64,000 nt of DNA from Cherax quadricarinatus (taxonomy: Eukaryota; Arthropoda; Malacostraca; Decapoda; Parastacidae). The stretch lies in assembly GCF_038502225.1 (NCBI RefSeq), contig NW_027196966.1:1-64000 (forward strand). The letters are read 5' to 3'. Positions 1 through 8,859 of the stretch are shown here, one piece after another (within the stretch, counting starts at the first letter, position 1; the number at the start of each line of letters is the position of its first letter). The notes beneath the pieces are model-generated. The model made no database searches and was not told where the DNA came from. It worked only from the letters and a program-made list of their open reading frames with translations. The translations under genes were made by a program, and so were the position numbers.

Positions 1-1037
1 GAGAGAGGGGTGGATCGACTGCATTTTCTTGGACTGCAAGAAGGCCTTCGACACAGTTCCTCACAAAAGGTTACAGCAAAAGCTAGAGGATCAGACACGC
101 ATAACAGGAAAGGCATTGCAATGGATCAGAGAATACCTGACAGGGAGGCAACAACGAGTCATGGTACGTGACTAGATGTCAGAGTGGGCGCCTGTGACAA
201 GCGGGGTTCCACAGGGGTCAGTCCTAGGACCTGTGCTCTTTTTGGTATATGTGAATGACATAACGGAAGGGATAGACTCTGAAGTGTCCTTGTTTGTAGA
301 TGATGTGAAGTTAATGAGAAGAATCAAATCGGTCGAGGATCAGGCAGGACTACAGAGCGACCTGGACAGGCTACAAGCCTGGTCCAGCAACTTTAGTTTA
401 ACCCTGCCAAATGCAAAGTCATGAAGATTGGGGAAGGACAAAGAAGACTGCAGACACAATATAGTCTAGATGGCTAAAGACTGCAAACCTCACTCAAGGA
501 ACCATTTACGTCAGGCCCCATACTGGAGTATGCAGCACCAGCTTGGAATCCACACTTGGTCAAGCACGTCAAGAAATTAGAGAAAGTGCAAAAGTTTGCA
601 ACAAGACTAGTCCCAGAGCTAAGGGGATTGTCCTCCGAAGAAAGGTTGAGGGAAATCGGCCTGACGACATTGGAGGACAGGAGGGTCAGGGGAGACATGA
701 TAACGACATATAAAATACTGCGCGGAATAGACAAGGTGGACAAAGACGGGATGTTCCAGAGAAGGGACACAGAAACAAGAGGTCACAATTGGAAGTTGAA
801 GACTCAGATGAATCAAAGGGATGTTAGGAAGTATTTCTTCAGTCATAGAGTAGTCAAGCCGTGGAATAGCCTAGAAAGTGACGTAGTGGAGGCGGGAACC
901 ATACATAGTTTTAAGGCGAGGTATGATAAAGCTCATGGAGCAGGGAGAGAGAGGACCTAGTAGCAATCAGTGAAGAGGCGGGGCCAGGAGCTATGACTCG
1001 ACCCCTGCAACCACAAATAGGTGAGTACAAATAGGTG

Positions 1038-1040
<3 letters not shown>
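1..1040 (+). mobile_element. LINE family X, copy 1 (RT remnant, start cut by window edge)
   Basis: Degraded reverse-transcriptase part of a non-LTR retrotransposon, cut by the window start. Conceptual translation shows the RT palm approach ([13 protein letters not shown]), then [22 protein letters not shown] and a catalytic box read as FVDD instead of FADD, at about 290-305. An in-frame stop lies near 174 just before the open stretch 176-424. About 145 bp are missing near 505 relative to the copy at 5506-6783. The C-terminal part is open at 556-960. The copy ends in two repeats of AATAGGTGAGTAC followed by an AC microsatellite. The motif order and the short repeated 3' end resemble CR1/L2-group LINEs; the exact clade is inferred. 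Dead copy. Confidence 0.85.

Positions 1041-1100
<60 letters not shown>
1041..1100. repeat. (AC)n microsatellite
   Basis: About 30 uninterrupted AC dinucleotides directly after the GTGAGTAC tail of LINE family X copy 1. Confidence 0.97.
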
Positions 1101-1102
<2 letters not shown>

Positions 1103-1604
1103 ACGTTAGGCCCATACTGGAGTATGCAGCACCAGTTTGGAACCCACACCTGGTCAAGCTCGTCAAGAAACTAGAGAAAGTACAAAGGTTTGCAAAAAGG
1201 CTAGTTCCGGAGCTCAAGGGAATGTCCTACGAAGAAAGGTTGAGGGAAATCGGACTGACGACAATGGAAGACAGGAGGGTCAGGGGAGACATGATAACGA
1301 CATACAAAATACTGCGTGGAATAGATAAGGTGGACAGAGACAGGATGTTCCAGAGAAGGGACACAGAAACAAGGGGATACAATTGGAAGCTGAAGACTCA
1401 GACGAGTCACGGGGATGTTAGGAAGTATTTCTCCAGTCATAGACTCGTCAGGAAGTGGAATAGCCTAGCAAGTGATGTAGTCGAGGCAGGAACCATGCAT
1501 AGCTTTAAGAAGAGGTATGACAAAGCTCAGGAAGCAGATAGAGGACCTAGTAGTGATCAGTGACGAAAAGGGGGCCAGGAACTAACTCGATCCCTGCAAC
1601 ACCA
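1101..1604 (+). mobile_element. LINE family X, copy 2 (3' fragment)
   Basis: 5'-truncated fragment of the same LINE, covering only the RT C-terminal 'thumb' region. It starts within the motif VRPILEYAAPVWNPHL. The open stretch 1222-1563 encodes the conserved tail with ERLREIGLTT, RRVRGDMITTYKILRGIDKV and RKWNSLASDVVEAGTMHSF. The usual GTGAGTAC end is missing because the copy runs straight into the minisatellite after 'ccctgcaac'. No catalytic domain remains. Confidence 0.85.
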
Positions 1605-3266
1605 TCCTCATTCCACTACCCACCATTTTCATTCCACTACCCACCATCCTCATTCCACTACCCACCGTCCTCATTCCACTACCCACCATCCTCATTCCAC
1701 TATCCACCATCCTCATTCCACTACCCACCGTCCTCATTCCACCACCCCCCATCCTCATTCCACTACCCACCGTCCTCACTCCACTACCCACCCTCATTCC
1801 ACTACCCACCCTCATTCCACTACCCACCCTCCTCATTCCACTACCCACCGTCCTCATTCCACTACCCACCTTCATTCCACTACCCACCCTCTTCATTCCA
1901 CTACCCACCCTCATTCCACTACCAACCCTCCTCATTCCACTACCCACCCTCATCATTCCACTACCCACAGTCCTCATTCCACTACCAACCCTACTCATTA
2001 CAATACCCACCATCCTCATTTCACTACCCACCGTCCTCATTCCACCACCCACCATCCTCATTCCACTACCCACCGTCCTCATTCCACTACCCACCGTCCT
2101 CATTCCACTACCCACCGTCCTCATTCCACTACCCACCGTCCTCATTCCACTACCAACCCTCCTCATTCCAATACCCACCATCCTCATTCCACTACCCACC
2201 GTCCTCATTCCACCACCCACCATCCTCATTCCACTACCCACCGTCCTCATTCCACTACCCACCGTCCTCATTCCACTACCCACCGTCCTCATTCCACCAC
2301 CCACCATCCTCATTCCACTACCCACCGTCCTCATTCCACTACCCACCGTCCTCATTCCACTACCCACCGTCCTCATTCTACTACCCACCATCCTCATTCC
2401 ACTACCCACCGTCCTCATTCCACCACCCACCATCCTCATTCCACTACCCACCGTCCTCATTCCACTACCCACCGTCCTCACTCCACTACCCACCCTCATT
2501 CCACTACCCACCCTCCTCATTCCACTACCCACCCTCCTCATTCCACTACCCACCGTCCTCATTCCACTACCAACCTTCATTCCACTACCCACCCTCTTCA
2601 TTCCACTACCCACCCTCATTCCACTACCCACCCTCCTCATTCCACTACCCACCGTCCTCATTCCACTACCAACCCTCCTCATTCCAATACCCACCCACTT
2701 CATTCCACTACGTACCGTCCTCATTCCGCTACCCACCGTCCTCATTCCACTACCCACCCTCCTCATTCCACTATCCACCGTCCTCATTCCACTACCCACC
2801 CACTTAATTCCACTACCTACCGTCCTCATTCCACTACTCACCGTCCTCATTCCACTACCCACCGTCCTCATTCCACTACCCACCGTCCTCATTCCACTAC
2901 CCACCCTCCTCATTCCACTACCCACCGTCCTCATTCTACTACCCACCCACTTCATTCCACTACCTACCGTCCTCATTCCACTACCCACCCTCCTCATTTC
3001 ACTACCCACCGTCCTCATTCCACTTCCCACCCTCCTCATTCCACTACCCACCGTCCTTATTCCACTACCCACTCTCCTCATTCCACTACCCACCCTCATT
3101 CCACTACCAACCCTCCTCATTCCACTACCCACTCTCCTCATTCCACTACCCACCCTCATTCCACTACCCACCCTCCTCATTCCACTACCCACCAACTTCA
3201 TTCCACTACCCACCATCCTAATTCCACTACCCACCGTCCTCATTCCACTAGCCACTCTCCACATTC
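1600..3266. repeat. Minisatellite, 21-bp unit with 18-bp variants
   Basis: About 80 copies of a pyrimidine-rich unit (CCTCATTCCACTACCCACC plus two bases, often GT). Units of 21 bp alternate with 18-bp units that lack one CCT-type triplet. Both lengths are multiples of three, so the array is open on both strands (SSFHYPP repeats on +, GSGMRTV repeats on -). There is no independent sign of a gene: no start context, no non-repeat domain, and substitutions fall at all codon positions. Confidence 0.95.
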
Positions 3267-3645
3267 TTACACTTCCCTACTCTTACATTTTAATTAATTA
3301 TCTCATCTCTCTTCCTTCCCCACCTCGTCATTACCAGATCATTCCCTAATCCTGTCCTAACACCCAATCTCCCCTTCCCCCTCACTTGAGGAGAAAGACG
3401 TCATGACCCTCAGTATCTAAATTATCTCCCCCCCCTCCGACCCATCCCCACCCTTAATTTAACTTCCTATCTTTCACTACCCATTCAAGCCCTCCCCTAG
3501 CCCCACCAACCTCCCCTGGCCCCACCTGCCCCCCTAACCCCACCTACCTCCCCTAGCCCTCACCTGTCGCTCTCTAATTTAAAGTTGCCTCCCACGCCCT
3601 GCCAGGAATAAGACTGAATCAACACAAACGTTCACAGTAACATTT

Positions 3646-3647
<2 letters not shown>
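3267..3647. other. C-rich stretch without recognisable gene
   Basis: About 380 bp, rich in CCCC/CCCT blocks and with a short AT patch at the start. No open frame with recognisable motifs, RNA gene or mobile-element hallmark was seen. Confidence 0.6.

Positions 3648-3678
<31 letters not shown>
3648..3678. repeat. (CA)n microsatellite
   Basis: CA dinucleotide run abutting the truncated 5' end of LINE family X copy 3. The junction shares the bases ACATAG with the intact LINE sequence at 57584. Confidence 0.95.
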
Positions 3679-3681
<3 letters not shown>

Positions 3682-5476
3682 CATCGAGAATCAAGACTGA
3701 CCCGAAACTGTTGTATAGCCACATCAGGAGGAAGACAACAGTCAAAGACCAGGTGATCAGATTAAGGACAGAAGGTGGAGAACTCACAAGAAATGATCAT
3801 GAGGTATGTGAGGAGCTAAACAGGAGATTTAAGGAAGGTTTTACAGAAGAGACAGGAAGGGCTGTGGGAAGACAGCACAGAAGGGAACATCAAGAGGGAA
3901 TATACCAACAAGTGTTGGATGACATACGAACAACCAAGGAGGAGGTGCAGAAGCTGCTAAGTGACCTTGATACCTCAAAGGCAATGGGACCGGACAACAT
4001 CTCCCCATGGGTCCTTAGAGATGGAGCAGAGATGCTGTGCGTGCCTCTAACCACAATCTTCAACACATCCCTTGAAACTGGGCAACTACCTGAGAAATGG
4101 AAGACAGCAAATGTAGTCCCCATATTTAAGAAAGGAAACAGAAACGAGGCACTAAACTACAGACCTGTGTCTCTGACATGTATTGTGTGCAAAATCATGG
4201 AGATTATCAGGAGGAGAGTGGTCGAACACCTGGAACGGAACAAGATTACAAATGAAAACCAGCATGGGTTCATGGAAGGCAAATCTTGTATCACAAACCT
4301 CCTGGAGTTTTATGACAAGGTAACAGAAGTAAGACACGAGAGAGAGGGGTGGGTAGATTGCGTTTTCCTAGACTGCAGGAAGGCCTTTGACACAATTCCC
4401 CACAAGAGATTAGTGCAGAAGCTGGAGGATCAGGCACATGTAACAGGGAGGGCACTGCAATGGATCAGGGAATACCTGACAGGGAGGCAGCAACGAGTCA
4501 TGGTACGTGAAGAGGTATTACAGTGGGCGCCTGTGACGAGCGGGGTCCCACAGGGGTCACTTCTAGGACCCGTGCTATTTTTGATATATGTGAACGACAT
4601 GATAGAAGGAATTGACTCTGAAGTGTCCCTATTCGCAGATGATGTGAAGTTGATGAAAAGAATTAAATCGGATGAGGATGAGGCAGGACTGCAAAGAGAC
4701 CTGGACATGTGGTCCAGTAACTGGCTTCTCGAATTCAATCCTGCCAAATGCAAAGTATTGAAGATCGGGGAGGGGCAAAGAAGACCGCAGACAGAGTATA
4801 GGCTAGGTGGACAAAGACTACAGACCTCACTCAGGGAGATAGACCTCTGGGTGACCATAACACCGAGCACGTCACCGGAGGCACACATCAACCAAATAAC
4901 TGCTGCAGCATACGGGCGCCTGGCAAACATGAGAATAGCGTTCCGATACCTTAATAAGGAATCGTTCAAGACACTCTACGCTGTGTATGTTAGGCCCATA
5001 CTGGAGTATGCAGCACCAGTCTGGAACCCACACCTGGTCAAGCACGTCAAGAAGTTAGAGAAAGTACAAAGGTTTGCAACAAGGCTAGTCCCATAGCTCA
5101 GGGGAACGTCATTCGAGGAAAGGTTGAGGGAACTCGAACTGACGACACTGGAGGACAGAAGCGTCAGGGGAGACATGATAACGACATACAAGATACTGCG
5201 GGGAATAGACAAGGTGGACAGAGATAGGATGTTCCAGAGAGGGGACACAGGAACAAGGGGTCACTTCCTGACGACTCATAGAGTCGTCAGGAAGTGGAAT
5301 AGCCTAGCAAGTGAAGTAGTGGAGGCAGGAACCATACAGTTTTAAGAAGAGGTATGATAAAGCTCAGGAAGCAGAGAGAGAGAGAGAGGACCTAGTAGCG
5401 ATCAGTGAAGAGGCGGGGCCAGGAGCTGAGTCTCGACCCCTGCAACCACAATTAGGTGAGTACAATTAGGTGAGTA
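3679..5476 (+). mobile_element. LINE family X, copy 3 (longest RT copy)
   Basis: Most complete member of the family here, still lacking ORF1 and the endonuclease. It starts at the RT linker (ASRIKTDPKLLYSHIRRKTT), runs through the whole RT and thumb, and ends in two copies of AATTAGGTGAGTAC at about 5452-5479. It is the reference for the deletions seen in the other copies. Confidence 0.9.
3711..5345 (+). pseudogene. LINE family X reverse transcriptase, nearly open, one in-frame stop and a frameshift
   Basis: RNA-dependent DNA polymerase of a non-LTR retrotransposon; it would copy LINE RNA at a nicked target. Visible in order: linker; [50 protein letters not shown]; catalytic [38 protein letters not shown]; catalytic FADD; YVRPILEYAAPVWNPHLVKH. 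The frame is open for 461 codons from 3711 to a TAG at 5094-5096, then continues in the same frame to about 5345. There a 2-bp loss, relative to the copy at 6640, shifts the end. One nonsense change plus one indel makes it a young pseudogene. Confidence 0.88.
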
Positions 5477-5505
5477 CACACGCACACAGACGCACACACG
5501 TGTAT

Positions 5506-6783
5506 TGCATGCAAAGTCATGGAGAAGATCATCAGGAGGAGATCCTGTGTCACGAACCTACTGGAGTTTTATGACAAGGTGGCAGAAGTAAGACAAGAGA
5601 CAGGTGGATAGACTGCATTTTCTTGGACTGCAAAAAGGCCTTCGACACAGTTTCCTCACAAGAGGTTACTGCAAAAGCTAGAGGATCAGGTACCTATAAC
5701 AGGAAAGGCACTGCAATGGATCAGAGAATACCTGACAGGGAGGCAACAACGAGTCATGGTACGTGACGAGGTGTCAGAGTGGGCGCCTGTGACAAGCGGG
5801 GTTCCACAGGGGTCAGTCCTAGGACCTGTGCTGTTTTTGGTATATGTGAATGACATAACGGAAGGGATAGACTCAGAAGTGTCCTTGTTTGCAGATGATG
5901 TGAAGCTAATGAGGAGAATTAAATCGGTCGAGGATCAGGCAGGACTACAAAGAGACCTGGACAGGCTGCAAGCCTGGTCCAGCAACTGGTTCCTTGAATT
6001 TAATCCTGCCAAATGCAAAGTCATGAAAATCGGGCAAGGGCAAAGAAGACCGCAGACACAGTATAGTCTAGGTGGCCAAAGACTGCAAACCTCACTCAAG
6101 GAAAAAGATCTTGGGGTGAGTATAACACCGAGCACATCTCCTGAGGCGCACATCAATCAGATAACTGCTGCAGCGTACGGGCGTCTGGCAAACCTAAGGA
6201 TAGCGTTCCGATACCTCAGTAAGGAATCGTTCAAGACTCTGTACACCATTTACGTCAGGCCCATACTGGAGTATGCAGCACCAGTTTGGAATCCACACCT
6301 GGTCAAGCACGTCAAGAAATTAGAGAAAGTGCAAAGGTTTGCAACAAGACTAGTCCCAGAGCTAAGGGGATTGTCCTACGAAGAAAGGTTAAGGGAAATT
6401 GGCCTGACGACACTGGAGGACAGGAGGGTCAGGGGAGACATGATAACGACATATAAAATACTGCGCGGAATAGACAAGGTGGACAAAGACAGGATGTTCC
6501 AGAGATGGGACACAGAAACAAGGGGTCACAATTGGAAGTTGAAGACTCAGATGAGTCAAAGGGATGTTAGGAAGTATTTCTTCAGTCATAGAGTTGTCAG
6601 GCAGTGGAATAGCCTAGAAAGTGACGTAGTGGAGGAGGGAACCATACATAGTTTTAAGACGAAGTTTGATAAAGCTCATGGAGCAGGGAGAGAGAGGACC
6701 TAGTAGCAATCAATGAAGAGGCAGGGCCAGGAGCTATGAATCGACCCCTGCAACCACAAATAGATGAGTAAATAGGTGCGTAC
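5506..6783 (+). mobile_element. LINE family X, copy 4
   Basis: RT fragment with a 5' truncation and a deletion of about 65 bp near 5540 that removes the start of the QHGF-type motif. A 1-bp insertion near 5654 shifts the frame at the FDTV-PH motif. The 3' end carries a decayed tail (AATAGATGAGTAAATAGGTGCGTAC). It directly precedes the fragment at 6786. Confidence 0.87.
5756..6703 (+). CDS. LINE family X RT, C-terminal half (open fragment)
   Basis: 315-codon open stretch that is the C-terminal half of a LINE reverse transcriptase, not a whole protein. It begins just before [22 protein letters not shown] and keeps the catalytic FADD box. It continues through CKVMKIGQGQRRPQT, EAHINQITAAAYGRLANLRIAFRY-type and ILEYAAPVWNPHLVKHV motifs to the conserved WNSLESDVVEEGTIHSFKTKF end. 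The first RT aspartate (FLDCKKAFDT) lies upstream in another frame, so no active enzyme can be made. The ATG at 5756 is an internal Met, not a natural start. Confidence 0.85.
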   Translation: MVRDEVSEWAPVTSGVPQGSVLGPVLFLVYVNDITEGIDSEVSLFADDVKLMRRIKSVEDQAGLQRDLDRLQAWSSNWFLEFNPAKCKVMKIGQGQRRPQTQYSLGGQRLQTSLKEKDLGVSITPSTSPEAHINQITAAAYGRLANLRIAFRYLSKESFKTLYTIYVRPILEYAAPVWNPHLVKHVKKLEKVQRFATRLVPELRGLSYEERLREIGLTTLEDRRVRGDMITTYKILRGIDKVDKDRMFQRWDTETRGHNWKLKTQMSQRDVRKYFFSHRVVRQWNSLESDVVEEGTIHSFKTKFDKAHGAGRERT

Positions 6784-6785
6784 AC

Positions 6786-7225
6786 GGTTTGCAACAAGGC
6801 TAGTTCCGTAGCTCAAGGGAATGTCCTACGAAGAAAGGTTGAGGGAAATCGGACTGACGACACTGGAAGACAGGAGGGTCAGGGGAGACATGATAACGAC
6901 ATACAAAATACTTCGTGGAATAGATAAGGTGGACAGAGACAGGATGTTCCAGAGAAGGGACACAGAAACAAGGGGACACAATTGGAAGCTGAAGACTCAG
7001 ACGAGTCACGGGGATGTTAGGAAGTATTTCTCCAGTCATAGACTCGTCAGGAAGTGGAATAGCCTAGCAAGTGATGTAGTGGGGGCAGGAACCATGCATA
7101 GCTTTAAGAAGAGGTATGACAAAGCTCAGGAAGCAGATAGAGGACCTAGTAGCGATCAGTGACGAAAAGGGGGCCAGGAACTAACTCGATCCCTGCAACC
7201 ACAATTAGGTGAGTACAATTAGGTG

Positions 7226-7228
<3 letters not shown>
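6786..7228 (+). mobile_element. LINE family X, copy 5 (3' fragment)
   Basis: 5'-truncated thumb fragment starting at 'ggtttgcaacaaggctag'. The open stretch 6821-7162 is almost identical to copy 2 at 1222-1563, so copies 2 and 5 are close relatives or a segmental duplicate. It ends in two AATTAGGTGAGTAC repeats. Confidence 0.88.

Positions 7229-7271
<43 letters not shown>
7229..7271. repeat. (AC)n microsatellite
   Basis: AC run following the GTGAGTAC tail of LINE family X copy 5 and ending one base before the tRNA gene. Confidence 0.97.
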
Positions 7272-7272
<1 letters not shown>

Positions 7273-7344
7273 CCTCCATAGCTCAGTGGCTAGAGCGCTG
7301 GTCTAGTAAATCAGAGGTCAGGAGTTCGATCCTCCTTGGAGGCA
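7272..7344 (+). tRNA. tRNA-Thr, anticodon AGT
   Basis: Complete cloverleaf. The acceptor stem GCCTCCA pairs fully with TGGAGGC, with discriminator A at 7344. The D arm is GCTC/GAGC with the loop GG pair. The anticodon stem CTGGT/ATCAG has one G-T pair, and its loop CTAGTAA puts anticodon AGT at 7305-7307 (Thr). The variable loop is 5 nt, and the T arm AGGAG/CTCCT has loop TTCGATC. The A-box-like TAGCTCAGTGG and B-box-like GTTCGATCC elements are intact. CCA is not encoded, as expected for a eukaryotic nuclear gene. It sits between two LINE fragments and could be a functional gene or a retroposed copy; the fully paired stems favour function or recent origin. Confidence 0.93.
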
Positions 7345-7373
7345 GGAGTTTCCTGTATGATGCGATAGAACAC

Positions 7374-7381
7374 TTTTTTTT
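7374..7381 (+). terminator. Candidate RNA polymerase III terminator (T8)
   Basis: Run of eight T residues about 30 nt after the tRNA end, the standard Pol III stop signal in eukaryotes. It is the first run of four or more Ts downstream of the tRNA. Confidence 0.7.
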
Positions 7382-7382
7382 A

Positions 7383-7452
7383 TGAGGTATGATAAAGTTC
7401 ATGGAGCAGGAAGAGTGACCCAGTAGCGGCCAGTGAAGAAGCGGTGCCAGGA
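7383..7452 (+). mobile_element. LINE family X, short 3' remnant
   Basis: About 70 bp matching the family X 3' region just before its tail (GAGGTATGATAAAG and CAGTGAAGA-GCGG-GCCAGGAGC), more diverged than the other copies. Confidence 0.75.
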
Positions 7453-7816
7453 GCACTGCCTATTCCTGACGTGATTGGTCTGAGAGGAATATTGTGTTTA
7501 TGGGTCTTGGGTAAACCATACATGTGTGCTGGTTTAGGGTTGCTTGGTAACAAGTACAGAAGTTTCTTCCCTTCTCTAGTGCGTTTGAGTATTTGTCTGG
7601 TTTTGTATAGAAAATCTTTGGTGAGCGTCTCCCACTGTTGAGTGCTGATGGGTTCGTATGTAGATTGATCATTCAAAAGGTCCATCATTTTAGTGTTGTA
7701 GTCACTGGTGTTGAGTATGACGACTCCACCTCCTTTGTAGGCGGTGGTGACGATAATGTTGGGGTCGTTGGCGAGGTCTTTAAGGGCAGTGATGTATCGT
7801 CTAGGAAGATTAGAAG
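7446..7816 (-). pseudogene. Penelope-like element reverse transcriptase, N-terminal fragment
   Basis: On the minus strand one frame reads through typical Penelope-like RT motifs: LPRRYITALKDLANDPNI, then YKGGGVVILNTSDYNTKM, and later YGLPKTHKHNIPLRPITSGI. These match the family's DKGGGVVIL-type and YGLPKTHK-type blocks; the K is preceded by TAY instead of the usual AD, a substitution. The fragment stops near 7446 before the catalytic YXDD region and has no GIY-YIG domain. It abuts the 5' end of a CR1 element on the opposite strand. Penelope RTs are telomerase-like enzymes with an attached endonuclease. This piece is dead. Confidence 0.85.
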
Positions 7817-7879
7817 GTGGTGACGTGTACTTAGCTCTGTGAAGACCTGTTTGTGTGCTCTCTGTGAATCTGAACCAGG

Positions 7880-8845
7880 ATGCCCTCTCTTGAGCAACTT
7901 TACCAGCAGCTGAGAGAAGAGCTCAGAGTTGCTAAGCTGGAGATACGGCGATTAACGGAGGAGAACAAGAGGATTCGTAGTAATCCTCCTGTTGTGAGTC
8001 CCCAGGTTAAGAGGGGAGCTTGGTCAGTGGCCGGGCAACATGGAACCAAGCTGAAGATCAAGAAAACGGTTGGAGAGGCAGAAACAACGAGAAACCAGAA
8101 GACTACCGTGGAAACTTCCAACCCATTCTCGGTGCTACCTGACGAATGTGAGTGTTCTACTGGGAATGCCACAACGAGCACCAAGGAAGCATTGGCAGAC
8201 GTGAGTGAGACATCCCTAGAAACCCCAACGAAGACCATCGAGAACGTCTTGACGAATTCTACAAGTGGTGTAATGCTACCTGGCGAATGTGAGTCGACTA
8301 CTCGGAGCATCACGACGGACGACGCCAAGGAAGGTAAAAACATTGTTGTTGTTGGGGATAGCCAGATTAGGTACATGGATAGGGCATTCTGCTTGAAGGA
8401 TAGGAGTAGGAGGCAGAGAGTGTGTTTTCCTGGGGCTGGGATGAAGGATATTGTTAGCCGTCTGGATGACATCATGAGAGGTAATGGGAGCAATCCTATT
8501 ATCTGTCTCAGTGCTGGAGGCAACGATGTTGGCAGACGTAGGAGTGAGGACCTGATTAGCAGGTATAGGTCAGCAATAGAGATAATTAGGAGGAAGGGTG
8601 GGAAACCTGTCATATGTGGCATTTTGCCAAGGAGAGGAGTTGGAAATGAATGGTTGTCCAGAGCAATTGGTGTCAATTGCTGGCTGGACAAATACTGTAA
8701 GGAAAATGCGGTAACATTCATTGACAACTGGGACCTCTTCTATGGCAGAAATGACATGTATGCCAGGGATGGGGTTCACTTATCTAGGTGTGGGGTGGGA
8801 GCACTGGCCAACGCAGTGGAGGGAGCTGTTAGGTCTTTAAACTAG
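7880..8845 (+). CDS. CR1 ORF1: coiled-coil plus SGNH/GDSL-type hydrolase protein (type a)
   Basis: 321-residue ORF1 protein of a CR1-like LINE, expected to bind element RNA and, through its esterase-like domain, lipids or membranes. That domain is known in CR1-group ORF1 proteins; its exact role is unsettled. Residues about 4-32 are a Leu/Glu/Lys-rich coiled coil (LEQLYQQLREELRVAKLEIR). A low-complexity Ser/Thr linker follows, longer than in type b and containing a second copy of an LP-ECE/ST segment. The hydrolase domain has all expected blocks: VVVGDSQIRYMD with the nucleophile Ser, LSAGGNDVG, and DGVHLSRCG with Asp/His. The start at 7880 matches the type b start. The frame is intact and ORF2 begins 14 bp downstream. 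Confidence 0.9.
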   Translation: MPSLEQLYQQLREELRVAKLEIRRLTEENKRIRSNPPVVSPQVKRGAWSVAGQHGTKLKIKKTVGEAETTRNQKTTVETSNPFSVLPDECECSTGNATTSTKEALADVSETSLETPTKTIENVLTNSTSGVMLPGECESTTRSITTDDAKEGKNIVVVGDSQIRYMDRAFCLKDRSRRQRVCFPGAGMKDIVSRLDDIMRGNGSNPIICLSAGGNDVGRRRSEDLISRYRSAIEIIRRKGGKPVICGILPRRGVGNEWLSRAIGVNCWLDKYCKENAVTFIDNWDLFYGRNDMYARDGVHLSRCGVGALANAVEGAVRSLN

Positions 8846-8859
8846 GAATAGTTAGTGGT

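Noticed and set aside
1560..3264. Long frames of SSFHYPP and GSGMRTV repeats
   Set aside because: Same artefact in the 21/18-bp array; no non-repeat domain, and both strands are open.
4430..4969. Minus-strand open frame opposite the family X RT
   Set aside because: Antisense shadow of a conserved RT; no recognisable motif and the same shadow appears in each copy.
7900..8727. 275-codon minus-strand frame opposite CR1 ORF1
   Set aside because: Antisense shadow; the hydrolase motifs are on the plus strand, and the same shadow recurs at 11598 and 24840.
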